A stretch of 64,000 nt of DNA from PALSA-555 sp963731625 (GTDB lineage Bacteria > Actinomycetota > Acidimicrobiia > IMCC26256 > PALSA-555): contig CAVSWH010000004.1 in the NCBI GenBank assembly GCA_963731625.1, positions 310,001-374,000 on the forward strand. Direction: 5' to 3'. This document shows, piece by piece, positions 50,822 to 59,473 of the stretch (position 1 is its first letter; each line of letters starts with the position of its first letter). Position numbers and translations under genes: made by a program. The notes below the pieces were generated by a model, which worked only from the letters and a program-made list of their open reading frames with translations, ran no database searches and had not been told where the DNA came from.

Positions 50822-51259
50822 ATGAAGGTCTCCACCCGCAGCGACTACGCGGCGCGGGCCCTGCTCTCCTTGGCGCTCCATGGCCGCGAGGGCCCGACGT
50901 CCGTGAAGGAGATCGCGGAGCGCACCGCGCTCCCCCAGCCCTACCTCGAGCAGATCCTGCTCGCCGCGAAGGGCGCGGGGCTCGTGCGCTCGAAGCGGGG
51001 CGTCGGTGGCGGCTACGAGCTGGCCCGCCCGCCGGAGGAGATCACGCTCGCGGAGATCTTTAGCGCGGTCGAGGGGCCGCTCGCCACGCCGTTGGGCGAG
51101 CACGACCACTGCGAGGGGCACTGCGTCCTGCAGGAGGTGTGGGTCGGCGTCTCCGAGGAGATGGGCCGCATCCTGGAGGGCTACACGCTCGCCGACCTCG
51201 TGCAGCGCACCGTGGTCGGGCATCCCTCCGTCGCTGCGGCGCGGAGCGCGGCTCGCTGA
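50822..51259 (+). CDS. Rrf2 family transcriptional regulator
   Basis: A 145-residue winged-helix regulator: KVSTRSDYAARALLSLAL, recognition region TSVKEIAERTALPQPYLEQILLAAKGAGLVRSKRGVGGGYELARP, and EITLAEIFSAVEG. The sensor loop is EHDHCEGHCVLQEVW, giving a CxxxC pair with nearby His instead of the three-cysteine pattern of IscR/NsrR; it may still bind an Fe-S cluster (inference). ATG at 50822 follows GGAGGCGG. Divergent from the phosphodiesterase-like gene (66 bp between); its targets are not evident. Confidence 0.88.
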   Translation: MKVSTRSDYAARALLSLALHGREGPTSVKEIAERTALPQPYLEQILLAAKGAGLVRSKRGVGGGYELARPPEEITLAEIFSAVEGPLATPLGEHDHCEGHCVLQEVWVGVSEEMGRILEGYTLADLVQRTVVGHPSVAAARSAAR

Positions 51260-51306
51260 CGGGCGAGCGCTCGTCGCCGATCGGCGGCGCACCGCGCCCC
51301 TCCGCT

Positions 51307-51340
51307 CCGCCCGGCCACCGCCGCGCGAGGTGCCGGGCGG
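51307..51340. terminator. Convergent hairpin between rrf2 and the histidine kinase gene
   Basis: CCGCCCGGC (51307-51315) pairs with GCCGGGCGG (51332-51340), extended inward by ACC/GGT after a one-base bulge, leaving a 9-base loop: about 12 bp of stem. It sits in the 97 bp gap between two genes that end facing each other. No T tract, so efficiency is uncertain. Confidence 0.5.
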
Positions 51341-51356
51341 CCACCAGTAGGGCCGC

Positions 51357-52748
51357 TCAGGCGCTGGCGCGGAGGGCGACGGCCCGGGTCGCGGGCAGCG
51401 ACACGACGACGGCCAGCCCGCCGCCCGGGGCGTCCTCGAGGCGCACGTCGCCGCCGTCGGCGAGGACGAGGCGCCGGACGATCGGGAGGCCGAGGCCGAA
51501 CCCGCCGTCGGTGCGCCGGCTGGTCGACGATCGCCAGAAGCGGTCGAAGGCCCGAGCGCGCTGCTCCGGCGTCATGCCGGGTCCGCGGTCGCGGACCTCG
51601 AGTTCGACGCACGCACCCAGGGACCGGGCCGAGACCTCGACCGCCGTCCCGCGCGGCGCGACGTCGAGCGCGTTGCTCAGCAGGTTGTCGAGCACCTGGT
51701 CGAGGCGCCCGGGGTCGCTGCGCACCGCGACGTGACGAACCGACGCCTCGAGGTGCACCCCACGCTCGGCGGCGACGGCGCGCCACGCGTCGAGGCGGGC
51801 CTCGACGAGCGGGGCGAGCGACACGGACGCGCTCGGCGCCGGCGCGTCCTCGGCCCGGGTCAGCACGAGGAGGCTCTCGACGAGCGCCGTGAGGCGACGG
51901 ACCTCGGCGAGCGCGCCGTCAAGGTCTTCGGGTCGGTGGTCGGGGCCGTCCGCCTCCACGTTCTCGAGGCGCAGCCGCAGCGCGGCGAGCGGGGTCCGCA
52001 GCTGGTGCGAGGCGTCGGCGATGAAGGCGCGCTGCGACGACAGCAGCGATTCGAGGCGTGCGGCCGTCGTGTTGAACGACTGGGCGAGGCGGCGCAGCTC
52101 GGGCGGGTCGCTCGGGACGGCGACGCGCACGGCGAGGTCGCCGTCGCCGAGGCCGGCGGCGCCGGCGTCGAGGTCGGCGATCGGCCGGGTGAACGAGCGG
52201 GCGAGCAGGGTGCTGACGAGGAGCACGATGAGCGCGATCACGCCCGCGAGTCCGCCGAGGATCAGCCAGTTGCGGGTCACCGCGTCGTCGACGACGGCGA
52301 GCGACGATGACATCCGCAACGCGCCGATCGTGCCGCGGCTGCTCAGCACCGGGACGCTCACCGCGAGCGCGTCGCCACCGCTGATGGTGCGGTGGCCCGT
52401 CACCGGGTGGCCGTGCTCGGCCGACGTGAGATCCGCGGTCCGGCTGATGCTGCCGACCGGCGGCTCGTCCGTGCCGGCGGTCGCGAGCACGCGGCCGTCG
52501 CCGCCGACGACGACGACGCTGTCGCCGGTGCTCTTCGAGAGCTCGCGCACGACGCGCTGCAGGGTGGTCATGTCCCCCTGCGCGAGCGGGACGTCGACTC
52601 GCAGCGCGAGCGCGAACGCGTCGTCCTGGACGCGGCCCGTGAGCTGGCGCTCTTGGCCCTGGCGGTAGGACAGGCCGAGCGGCAGCGCGAGGGCGACGAG
52701 CACGAAGCAGGTGATCGAGAGATAGCTGATGAGGAGGCGGCGTCTCAC
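51357..52748 (-). CDS. Two-component sensor histidine kinase
   Basis: A 463-residue membrane kinase: TM1 (about 6-24), an extracytoplasmic sensor of about 130 residues, TM2 (about 162-185), HAMP, HisKA with phospho-His in DASHQLRTPLAALRLR, and HATPase with N box NLLSNALDVAP, G1 DRGPGM, F box and GFGLGLPIV. GTG at 52748 overlaps the response-regulator stop (GTGA), so the two are made together. The signal cannot be inferred. Confidence 0.92.
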   Translation of the reverse strand: MRRRLLISYLSITCFVLVALALPLGLSYRQGQERQLTGRVQDDAFALALRVDVPLAQGDMTTLQRVVRELSKSTGDSVVVVGGDGRVLATAGTDEPPVGSISRTADLTSAEHGHPVTGHRTISGGDALAVSVPVLSSRGTIGALRMSSSLAVVDDAVTRNWLILGGLAGVIALIVLLVSTLLARSFTRPIADLDAGAAGLGDGDLAVRVAVPSDPPELRRLAQSFNTTAARLESLLSSQRAFIADASHQLRTPLAALRLRLENVEADGPDHRPEDLDGALAEVRRLTALVESLLVLTRAEDAPAPSASVSLAPLVEARLDAWRAVAAERGVHLEASVRHVAVRSDPGRLDQVLDNLLSNALDVAPRGTAVEVSARSLGACVELEVRDRGPGMTPEQRARAFDRFWRSSTSRRTDGGFGLGLPIVRRLVLADGGDVRLEDAPGGGLAVVVSLPATRAVALRASA

Positions 52749-53416
52749 GCGACGGACTCGGGGACGGCGAGCCGGTACCCCACCCCCCGTACGGTCTCGA
52801 TCAGCTCGGGGTGCCCGAGCTTGCGGCGGAGGCTGGCCACGTGGACGTCGAGCGTCTTGGTCGGCCCGTACCAGTGCGGGTCCCACACCTCGTCGAGGAT
52901 CCGCTGGCGGCTGCAGACCGCGCCGGGATCGTCGGCGAGGAGCGCGAGCAGGTCGAACTCCTTCGGCGTGAGCGCGAGCGCCCGGCCGTCGACGAGGGCG
53001 TGTCGGGTGCGCCGGTCGACGGCGAGCGGCCCGATCGTCGGGGTGGCGTCGGCGCGGCCGGCGCCACGTCGCGCGACGGCGCGAATGCGCGCGACGAGCT
53101 CCCGGAACCCGAACGGCTTCACCACGTAGTCGTCGGCACCGAGCTCGAGGCCGACGACGCGGTCGACCTCCTCGCCTCGGGCGGTGACCACGATGATCGG
53201 GACTCCCGAGTCGTGGCGCAGCTCGCGGCAGAGCTCGAAGCCGTCGACGTCGGGCAGCCCGAGGTCAAGCAGGACGACGTCGGGTGGCACGGCGGCGATC
53301 GCCCGGCGGGCGTCGGCGCCCGTCTCGGCGTGCGCGACGGCGAATCCGTCCCGCTCGAGCCCCCGCACGAGGGGGGAGGCGATCGCGTCGTCATCCTCGA
53401 CCAGCAGCACCCGCAT
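52745..53416 (-). CDS. OmpR family response regulator
   Basis: A 223-residue regulator: receiver domain MRVLLVEDDDAIASPLVRGLE with phospho-acceptor Asp in VVLLDLGLPDVDG, signalling Thr in IIVVTARGEE and Lys in DDYVVKPFGFREL, followed by a winged-helix Trans_reg_C domain (LALTPKEFDLLALL, TLDVHVASLRRKLG, ETVRGVGYRL). ATG at 53416 is preferred over GTG 53419. It precedes its kinase in the operon, the OmpR/CutR-type arrangement. Targets unknown. Confidence 0.93.
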   Translation of the reverse strand: MRVLLVEDDDAIASPLVRGLERDGFAVAHAETGADARRAIAAVPPDVVLLDLGLPDVDGFELCRELRHDSGVPIIVVTARGEEVDRVVGLELGADDYVVKPFGFRELVARIRAVARRGAGRADATPTIGPLAVDRRTRHALVDGRALALTPKEFDLLALLADDPGAVCSRQRILDEVWDPHWYGPTKTLDVHVASLRRKLGHPELIETVRGVGYRLAVPESVA

Positions 53417-53461
53417 CACCAAGGGGTCGGCGCGCTGAGGCCCCAACCTTTACCGAATCCT

Positions 53462-53492
53462 GGCCCCCTCCTCGGTCCCCGTTGAGGGGCCT
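53462..53492 (-). terminator. Hairpin between rluD and the response regulator
   Basis: GGCCCC...GGGGCC arms with extra CTC/GAG pairing lie about 85-115 bp after the rluD stop (53577) and before the response regulator start, in the 160 bp gap. No T run. It may separate the lspA-rluD unit from the two-component operon. The rest of the gap shows no clear promoter. Confidence 0.3.
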
Positions 53493-53576
53493 CGGCGTAC
53501 CGTCATCCCTGGACAGCGTGCCCCGCTGCCCGTCGTGTCCATCCCGGCGACCCAGCCCACCGCCGGCGGCGTCGGC

Positions 53577-54536
53577 TCACCCCGCCTCGACGTCGCCGGC
53601 CCGGGCGGGCCGGTCCTCCCCCACCGGTGCGATCCCTCTGGCCGCCAGCGCCGCCCGCAGGTCCTCGGGCAGCGCGGCCTCGTACTGGCGCCGGTCCCCG
53701 GCGCGCGGGTGCGTGAAGGCCAGCCGGTACGCGTGGAGGAAGGGCCGCCCGAGCAGCCCCCCGCCGGCGCCGTAGGCGGCATCGCCGAGCACCGGGTGGC
53801 CGATGGCGGCCAGGTGCACCCGCACCTGGTGGGTGCGGCCCGTCTCGAGGCGACACTCGAGCAGCGCGGCGTCGTCGCCGTCGCGCGCCAGGACCTCGTA
53901 GCTCGTGCGCGCCGGCTTCCCCGCGGCGCGCACCGCCATGCGGGTGCGCTGGCGCGTCGAGCGGCCGATCGGCGCGTCGACCGTGGCCCGGGCCGCCTCG
54001 GGCACCCCCCGGACGAGCGCGAGGTAGCGCCGCTCGACGTCGTGCCCGGCGAGGTCGGCGACCAGCCGGTCGTAGGCCGCCGGTGTGCGCGCCACGACGA
54101 GCAGGCCGCTCGTGTCGCGGTCGAGGCGGTGCACGATGCCGGGCCGGCGCGGGTCGCCGACGCCGGCGAGGTCCGGGTAGCGCTCGAGGAGGCCCTGCAC
54201 GAGCGTCCCGTGCTCGTGGCCGGCACCCGGGTGCACGACCAGCCCGGCGGGCTTGTGGACCACGAGGACTTGGTCGTCGGCGGCGCGCACGTCGACGGGC
54301 ACGGGCTCCCCGGTCGGATGACCCGCGGGCTCGGGCTCGTCGAGCAGCGCGAGCGCTCCGCCGGCGCGCAGCCGGGCACTCTTGGCCGGGACCGCGCCGT
54401 CGACGAGCACCGCGCCGCGCGCGAGCAGGGCCTGCACCTCGCTGCGGCTCCAGCCGGTCAGCAGGGCGACGGCGCGGTCGACGCGCTCACCGGCGAGGGC
54501 GTCGGGGACGGTGAGGTCCTCCCGCTCGGCGGTCAC
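53577..54536 (-). CDS. rluD: RluD-like 23S rRNA pseudouridine synthase
   Basis: A 319-residue RluA-family enzyme with an N-terminal S4 domain (ERVDRAVALLTGWSRSEVQALLARGAVLVDG), catalytic Asp in IVHRLDRDTSGLLVVAR, and LETGRTHQVRVHLAAIGHPVLGDAAYG. GTG at 54536 overlaps the lspA stop as GTGA; lspA-rluD is a conserved pair. The exact target uridines cannot be assigned from sequence. Confidence 0.92.
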   Translation of the reverse strand: MTAEREDLTVPDALAGERVDRAVALLTGWSRSEVQALLARGAVLVDGAVPAKSARLRAGGALALLDEPEPAGHPTGEPVPVDVRAADDQVLVVHKPAGLVVHPGAGHEHGTLVQGLLERYPDLAGVGDPRRPGIVHRLDRDTSGLLVVARTPAAYDRLVADLAGHDVERRYLALVRGVPEAARATVDAPIGRSTRQRTRMAVRAAGKPARTSYEVLARDGDDAALLECRLETGRTHQVRVHLAAIGHPVLGDAAYGAGGGLLGRPFLHAYRLAFTHPRAGDRRQYEAALPEDLRAALAARGIAPVGEDRPARAGDVEAG

Positions 54537-55042
54537 GGGTCCGGCGCGACGCCGGTCCGGCTGCTGAACAGGCTCCAGCCGACGAGCAGCACCGCGCCGA
54601 TCGTGATCGCCGAGTCGGCGACGTTGAACGTCGGCCAGCCACCCACCTTGATGAAGTCGACGACCGCGCCGTGAAGGAACCCAGGCGACCGGAACAGTCG
54701 GTCGGCGACGTTCCCGAGGGCGCCGCCGAGCACGAGCGCGAGCGCGACGAGCACCACGCGGTCCCCGGTGCGGTCGAGGGCCCGCACGAGCACGGCGACG
54801 AGCACGACGGCGACGACGGCGAGCAGCGGCGTCACCGTCTGGAAGAGGCTGAACGCGCTGCCGGTGTTGCGCGCCAGCTGGAACTCGACGGTGCTGCCGA
54901 TGATGGACACCGGCCCGTCACGCAGGCCGGACGTGGCCCAGGCCTTCGTGGCCTGGTCGAGGGCGACGACCGCGACGACGATGCCGGCGACCAGCAGGCG
55001 ACGGTTCCGCAGCCCCTGCCGGTCAGCGTCGGCGTTCGGCAC
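54533..55042 (-). CDS. lspA: Lipoprotein signal peptidase
   Basis: Aspartic protease of the membrane that removes lipoprotein signal peptides. The 169-residue protein has four membrane helices, the motif FQLARNTGSAFSLFQ, and the catalytic aspartates in LGNVADRLF and FNVADSAITIG. GTG at 55042 overlaps the DksA-like gene by 20 bp. No better start lies downstream before the first helix. Confidence 0.93.
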   Translation of the reverse strand: MPNADADRQGLRNRRLLVAGIVVAVVALDQATKAWATSGLRDGPVSIIGSTVEFQLARNTGSAFSLFQTVTPLLAVVAVVLVAVLVRALDRTGDRVVLVALALVLGGALGNVADRLFRSPGFLHGAVVDFIKVGGWPTFNVADSAITIGAVLLVGWSLFSSRTGVAPDP

Positions 55043-55860
55043 GCGCCTTGCAGTCGACGCACACCTGGGCCCACGGGATCGCCTCGAGGCGCTCGAGCGC
55101 GATCTTGCGACCCGCGGGCTTGCAGACGCCGTACTTGTTGCGCTTCATGCGGTCCAGCGCGTCGTCGATCTCCTCGACGACCTGGCGGGCCGTCGCGGAG
55201 AGGAGCAGGTCGCGCTCGCGCTCGACGTTCACCGTGTCGCCCTCGCCGGACTCCTCGTCGAACTGGGTGTCGCCGGCCTCCCGCTCCCGGGCGAGCTGCT
55301 CGGCCTCGGCCGAGAGGTCGTCGGCCTGGTGGAGGAGACGCTGCTTCTCGTCGATCAGCTTCTGGCGCAGCCGGTCGAGGGTCTTGGCGCCGAGGTTCGC
55401 CGGCCCGGGCGTGACCTCGAAGCCCGACAGCGGGCAGATGACCGTGTTCTTGCCGTGCTTCGTGCGCCCCTCGAGGATCGACGGGCGCGCCGCCGCGACG
55501 GGCGCCTTGGTCTTCGTCGTGCCCGCCTTCGCGGGCGTCGGGGTCGCGGCCTTCGCCGGGGCCTTCTTCGCCGCCGGCTTGGCGTCCGCCGCCTTCTTCG
55601 CGGGCGCCGGGCGGGCCGGCGCCTTCTTGGCCACGGCCTTCGCCGCCGGCTTCTTCACCGGGGCCTTGGCCGGGGCCTTCTTCGGGGCGGCCTTCTTCGC
55701 GCTCGGCTTCTTCGGGGCGGCCTTCGCCGGCTTCTTCGCGCTCGGCCGCGGGCTTCGCCGGCCGCTTCGTCGCGCTGGGCCGCTTCGCCGCGGGCGTGGC
55801 GCGGCGCGGCGCGCTCGGGGCCCGACGCGCCGTCGTCTTCTTGCCTGCCTTGCCCGGCAT
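55023..55860 (-). pseudogene. DksA/TraR-type zinc-finger protein with Lys/Ala/Pro-rich N-terminus, frame broken in the N-tail
   Basis: The C-terminal 150 residues are a DksA/TraR protein: LGAKTLDRLRQKLIDEKQRLLHQADDLSAEAEQL coiled coil, ARQVVEEIDDALDRMKRNKYGVC, and VCVDCKARAE. The ATG at 55860 has a very strong GGAGGAG site and opens a Lys/Ala/Pro/Arg tail, but the tail changes frame at about 55750-55752 (CCC in the message): removing one base joins it to AKKPAKAAPKKPSAKK and the rest. Without correction a GTG at 55658 gives a 211-residue form. The zinc finger has CxxA where CxxC is expected, so only three Cys remain. Confidence 0.75.
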
Positions 55861-55959
55861 CAGTCTCCTCCGGCCCGCCTGCGAGCGTGCGATGGTACTG
55901 CCTCGGATACCCGACCCCGGACGTCCGACGACCGGAGCGGCCCAGGCGGGGCCGGCGGC

Positions 55960-56313
55960 CTAGTCGCCGCGGAGGCGTGAGCGCGGGCCCGGCGCGGCGT
56001 CGGCGTCGCGCAGGACGCGGCGGAGCTGGGCGTCGAGCTCTTCGCGGTCCACGTGACGGAGCCGGAACCGCTTCTGGCGCGACCGGGCGCCGCCGGCGAG
56101 CTCGATCGCGCTCGCTGGGATCCCGAGCTCGTCGGCGAGCAGCGTCCGCGCCGCCTCGTTGGCGCGGTCGTCGACCGGCGGCGCCGCGACGCGCAGCTTC
56201 AGCGCGTGACCTTCGCGCCCGAGGACGGCGCTGCGGCCGGCGCGGGGCTGCACGTGCACGGCGAGGACGACGGTGTCACCGTCGACGGTGTAGAGATCGT
56301 CGACGTCGCTCAC
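55960..56313 (-). CDS. DUF167 (YggU) family protein
   Basis: A 117-residue YggU-like protein with VVLAVHVQPRAGRSAVLGREGHALKLRVAAPPVDDRANEAARTLLADELGI, then IELAGGARSRQKRFRL, the complete family signature. Function unknown. GTG at 56313, divergent from ileS with a 52 bp shared upstream region. The C-terminus is basic and slightly longer than usual. Confidence 0.88.
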   Translation of the reverse strand: MSDVDDLYTVDGDTVVLAVHVQPRAGRSAVLGREGHALKLRVAAPPVDDRANEAARTLLADELGIPASAIELAGGARSRQKRFRLRHVDREELDAQLRRVLRDADAAPGPRSRLRGD

Positions 56314-56353
56314 GTGGCTCCATTCATGGGACGGTCCGCGAACAGCGTCACGA

Positions 56354-56359
56354 TACGCT
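56354..56359 (+). promoter_or_regulatory. -10-like TACGCT for a probably leaderless ileS message
   Basis: TACGCT is followed by six bases and the GTG at 56366, so transcription would begin at or next to the start codon. No ribosome site is present. No T-box-like leader is possible with this start site. Confidence 0.45.
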
Positions 56360-56365
56360 CCGTCA

Positions 56366-59300
56366 GTGCCGTTCGAATCGTTGGGCGCCGAGCTCGACTT
56401 GGTCGCGCTCGAGGAGCGCGTGCTGCGTCGATGGGCCGACGACGAGGTGTTCGCGGAGAGCCTCCGGCGCCGTGACGGCGCCCCGGAGTGGGTGTTCTAC
56501 GAGGGGCCGCCGACGGCGAACGGGCGTCCGGGGCTGCACCACGTGTGGGCCCGCTCGTTCAAGGACCTCTATCCACGCTTTCACACGATGCGGGGCCGCT
56601 TCGTCGCCCGCAAGGGGGGGTGGGACTGCCACGGCCTGCCCGTGGAGCTCGAGGTGGAGCGCGAGCTGGGCTTCACCGGGAAGCCCGAGATCCTCGAGTA
56701 CGGCATCGCGGCGTTCAACCAGCGCTGCCGCGACTCGGTGCACCGCTACGTCGAGGACTGGTCGGCGCTGACGACGCGGGTCGGCATGTGGCTCGACACG
56801 GCGAACGCGTACTGGACGCTGACGAACGACTACATCGAGAGCGTCTGGTGGCACCTCCGCCAGCTGTGGGACGCCGGGCTCATCTACGAGGGCTTCAAGG
56901 TCGTCCCCTACTGCGGCCGCTGCGGCACCGCGCTCTCGAGCCACGAGGTCGCGCTCGGCTACGAGGATGTCACCGAGCCGTCGGTCTACGTGCGGTTCCC
57001 GCTCGCCGACGACGACGCCGACCTGCTCGTCTGGACGACGACGCCCTGGACGCTGCTGTCGAACGTCGCGGCCGCGGTAAACCCCGACATCCGCTACGTG
57101 CGGGTGCGTGGGGCCGACGGGCGCCGCGACCTGGTGCTGGCGGCGGCGCGCGTCGCCGCCGTACTCGGGGACGACGCGTCGGTCGTGGGCGAGGTCCAAG
57201 CCGACGCGCTGGTCGGCCGGCACTACGAGCGGCCCTTCGATCTCCTCGCCCTCCCGCCCGACGGCGCCCGGGTCGTCGCCGCCGACTTCGTGACCGTCGA
57301 GGACGGGTCGGGCGTCGTGCACCTGGCACCGGCGTTCGGCGAGGTCGACCGGGAGGTCGGCGTCGCCGAGGGCCTGCCCGTGCTGAACCCGGTCGACGCC
57401 GCGGCGCGCTTCGACGCGTCGATCCCGCCGTACCGCGGACAGTTCGTGAAGGACGCCGACCCGGCGATCATCGACGACCTCGCGGCACGGGGTCGGCTCG
57501 AGCGCGTCGTCGACTACGAGCACGCCTACCCGCACTGCTGGCGCTGCGATACCCCGCTGATCTACTGGGCGACCCCGACGTGGTTCGCGCGCACCGCGGA
57601 CCGCCGGGCCGACCTGCTCCGCGAGAACGAGACCGTCGGCTGGCACCCCGAGCACATCCAGCACGGCCGCTTCGGCGACTGGCTCGAGAACAACGTCGAC
57701 TGGGCGCTGTCACGTGACCGGTTCTGGGGGACGCCGCTCCCCTTCTGGCGCTGCGGCGAGGGCCACGACACCTGCATCGGGTCCATGGCCGAGCTCGCCG
57801 AGCGGGCCGGCCGGGACCTGACCGGCCTCGACCTGCACCGTCCCGACGTCGACGAGGTCACGATCGAGTGCGCGACGTGCGGCGGGCGGGCCCGGCGGGT
57901 CGAGCCCGTGCTCGACGCCTGGTTCGACTCGGGGTCGATGCCGGCCGCGCAGTGGCACTACCCCTTCGAGCACGCCGACGTGTTCGAGCGGCGCTTCCCC
58001 GCCGACTTCATCTGCGAGGCGATCGACCAGACCCGCGGCTGGTTCTACTCGCTGCTCGCGGTCAACACGCTCGTGTTCGGGCGCGCCCCGTACCGCAACG
58101 TCGTCTGCCTGGCCCTCCTCGTCGACAAGGACGGCCAGAAGATGTCGAAGTCGCGGGGCAACGTCATCGACCCCTGGTCGATCCTCACCAGCCGCGGCGC
58201 CGACGCGCTGCGCTGGTACTTCTTCTCCGCCGGGTCGCCGTGGACGAACCGCCGCGTCGACGAGCGGATGATCGACGAGTCGACCCGCCGGTTCCTGCTC
58301 ACCCTGTGGCACACGGCGTCGTTCTTCGTGACCTACGCCAACCTCGACGGCTTCGAGCCCGGCCCGCCCGCGCCGCCGACGCACGTCCTCGACCGCTGGG
58401 CCCGGTCGCGCCTCGCCGCCACGGTCGAGACGGTCACCGACGCCCTCGAGCGCTACGACGCGCTGAGCGCCGCGCAGGCCCTCGACGCGTTCGTCGACGA
58501 CGTGTCGAACTGGTACGTGCGCCGGTCGCGGCCCCGTTTCTGGAAGTCGGGCGACGGCGCCGCCGCGGCGACGCTGCACGACTGCCTCGTCACGCTGACG
58601 CTGCTCCTCGCGCCGTTCTGCCCGTTCGTCGCCGATGAGCTCCACCGGGTCCTCACGCCGAGCGGGCGCTCGGTGCACCTCGCCGACTGGCCGGTCGCCG
58701 ACGGGTCGGCGCGCGACCCCGAGCTCGAGGCGGGCATGGACGTGGCCCGCCGGCTCGTGACGCTCGGCCGGGCAGCCCGCAACGACGCGCGGCTCGCCGT
58801 CCGCCAGCCGCTGCGCCGGGCCCTCATCGTGCTGCCGGGCGGCGCGACGCTCGACGGCGCGCTCGTCGCGCACGTCGCCGAGGAGCTGAACGTGCACGAG
58901 ATCGAGTCGGTGTCGGGGCTCGAGGGCCTGCTCACCTACACGGTGTCGCCGAACTTCCGCCGGCTCGGTCCCCGCGTCGGTCGCCGCATGCCCCAGGTCC
59001 AGACCGCGCTCGCCGCCACCGACGGCGACGCGGTGCGGCGCGCGCTCCGCGACGACGGCGCGCTGGTGCTCTCGCTGGAGGGTGGGGACGTGACGCTCGA
59101 GCCCGACGACGTCGATCTGCGAGCCCAGGCCCACGAGGAGCTGGTGCTCGCCGAGGACGGGGGCTACGCGGTCGCGCTCGACACGACGTTGGACGACGCG
59201 CTGCGCAGCGAGGGATGGGCCCGCTCGCTCATCCGCTCCCTGAACGAGCGCCGCAAGACGCTCGGCCTCGAGCTGTCGGACCGGATCCGTGTCGAGCTCG

Positions 59301-59473
59301 CCGCGAGCGGGGCGGTCGCCGAGGCGGCGCGCACCCACGCGGACTGGATCCAACGCGAGATCCTCGCGGTCGAGTGGCAGGTGCGGGACCCGGTCGACCG
59401 GGACGGGCTCGCGCCGCTCGACGTCGAGGGCGAGACCGTGTGGGCGAGCGTCGAGGTGGTCGGCGCGGGCTAA
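56366..59473 (+). CDS. ileS: Isoleucyl-tRNA synthetase, type 2 (eukaryote-like)
   Basis: A 1035-residue class I synthetase. The HIGH-like site is PGLHHV (about 55-60) after VFYEGPPTANG, the tryptophan-rich editing CP1 domain contains LLVWTTTPWTLLSNVA and VHLAPAFGEVDREVG, and the KMSKS loop is DGQKMSKSRGNVIDPW. GPPTANGxPG with HH, and the long C-terminus without the usual bacterial zinc finger, mark the type 2 IleRS, which is generally insensitive to mupirocin (established for the subtype). GTG at 56366. It ends convergent with divIVA (3' ends overlap by a few bases). Confidence 0.95.
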   Translation: MPFESLGAELDLVALEERVLRRWADDEVFAESLRRRDGAPEWVFYEGPPTANGRPGLHHVWARSFKDLYPRFHTMRGRFVARKGGWDCHGLPVELEVERELGFTGKPEILEYGIAAFNQRCRDSVHRYVEDWSALTTRVGMWLDTANAYWTLTNDYIESVWWHLRQLWDAGLIYEGFKVVPYCGRCGTALSSHEVALGYEDVTEPSVYVRFPLADDDADLLVWTTTPWTLLSNVAAAVNPDIRYVRVRGADGRRDLVLAAARVAAVLGDDASVVGEVQADALVGRHYERPFDLLALPPDGARVVAADFVTVEDGSGVVHLAPAFGEVDREVGVAEGLPVLNPVDAAARFDASIPPYRGQFVKDADPAIIDDLAARGRLERVVDYEHAYPHCWRCDTPLIYWATPTWFARTADRRADLLRENETVGWHPEHIQHGRFGDWLENNVDWALSRDRFWGTPLPFWRCGEGHDTCIGSMAELAERAGRDLTGLDLHRPDVDEVTIECATCGGRARRVEPVLDAWFDSGSMPAAQWHYPFEHADVFERRFPADFICEAIDQTRGWFYSLLAVNTLVFGRAPYRNVVCLALLVDKDGQKMSKSRGNVIDPWSILTSRGADALRWYFFSAGSPWTNRRVDERMIDESTRRFLLTLWHTASFFVTYANLDGFEPGPPAPPTHVLDRWARSRLAATVETVTDALERYDALSAAQALDAFVDDVSNWYVRRSRPRFWKSGDGAAAATLHDCLVTLTLLLAPFCPFVADELHRVLTPSGRSVHLADWPVADGSARDPELEAGMDVARRLVTLGRAARNDARLAVRQPLRRALIVLPGGATLDGALVAHVAEELNVHEIESVSGLEGLLTYTVSPNFRRLGPRVGRRMPQVQTALAATDGDAVRRALRDDGALVLSLEGGDVTLEPDDVDLRAQAHEELVLAEDGGYAVALDTTLDDALRSEGWARSLIRSLNERRKTLGLELSDRIRVELAASGAVAEAARTHADWIQREILAVEWQVRDPVDRDGLAPLDVEGETVWASVEVVGAG

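Noticed and set aside
55658..55860. Independent small basic protein upstream of the DksA-like gene
   Set aside because: The Lys/Ala/Pro tail continues naturally into the DksA frame after one-base correction, and no separate stop or start is seen.
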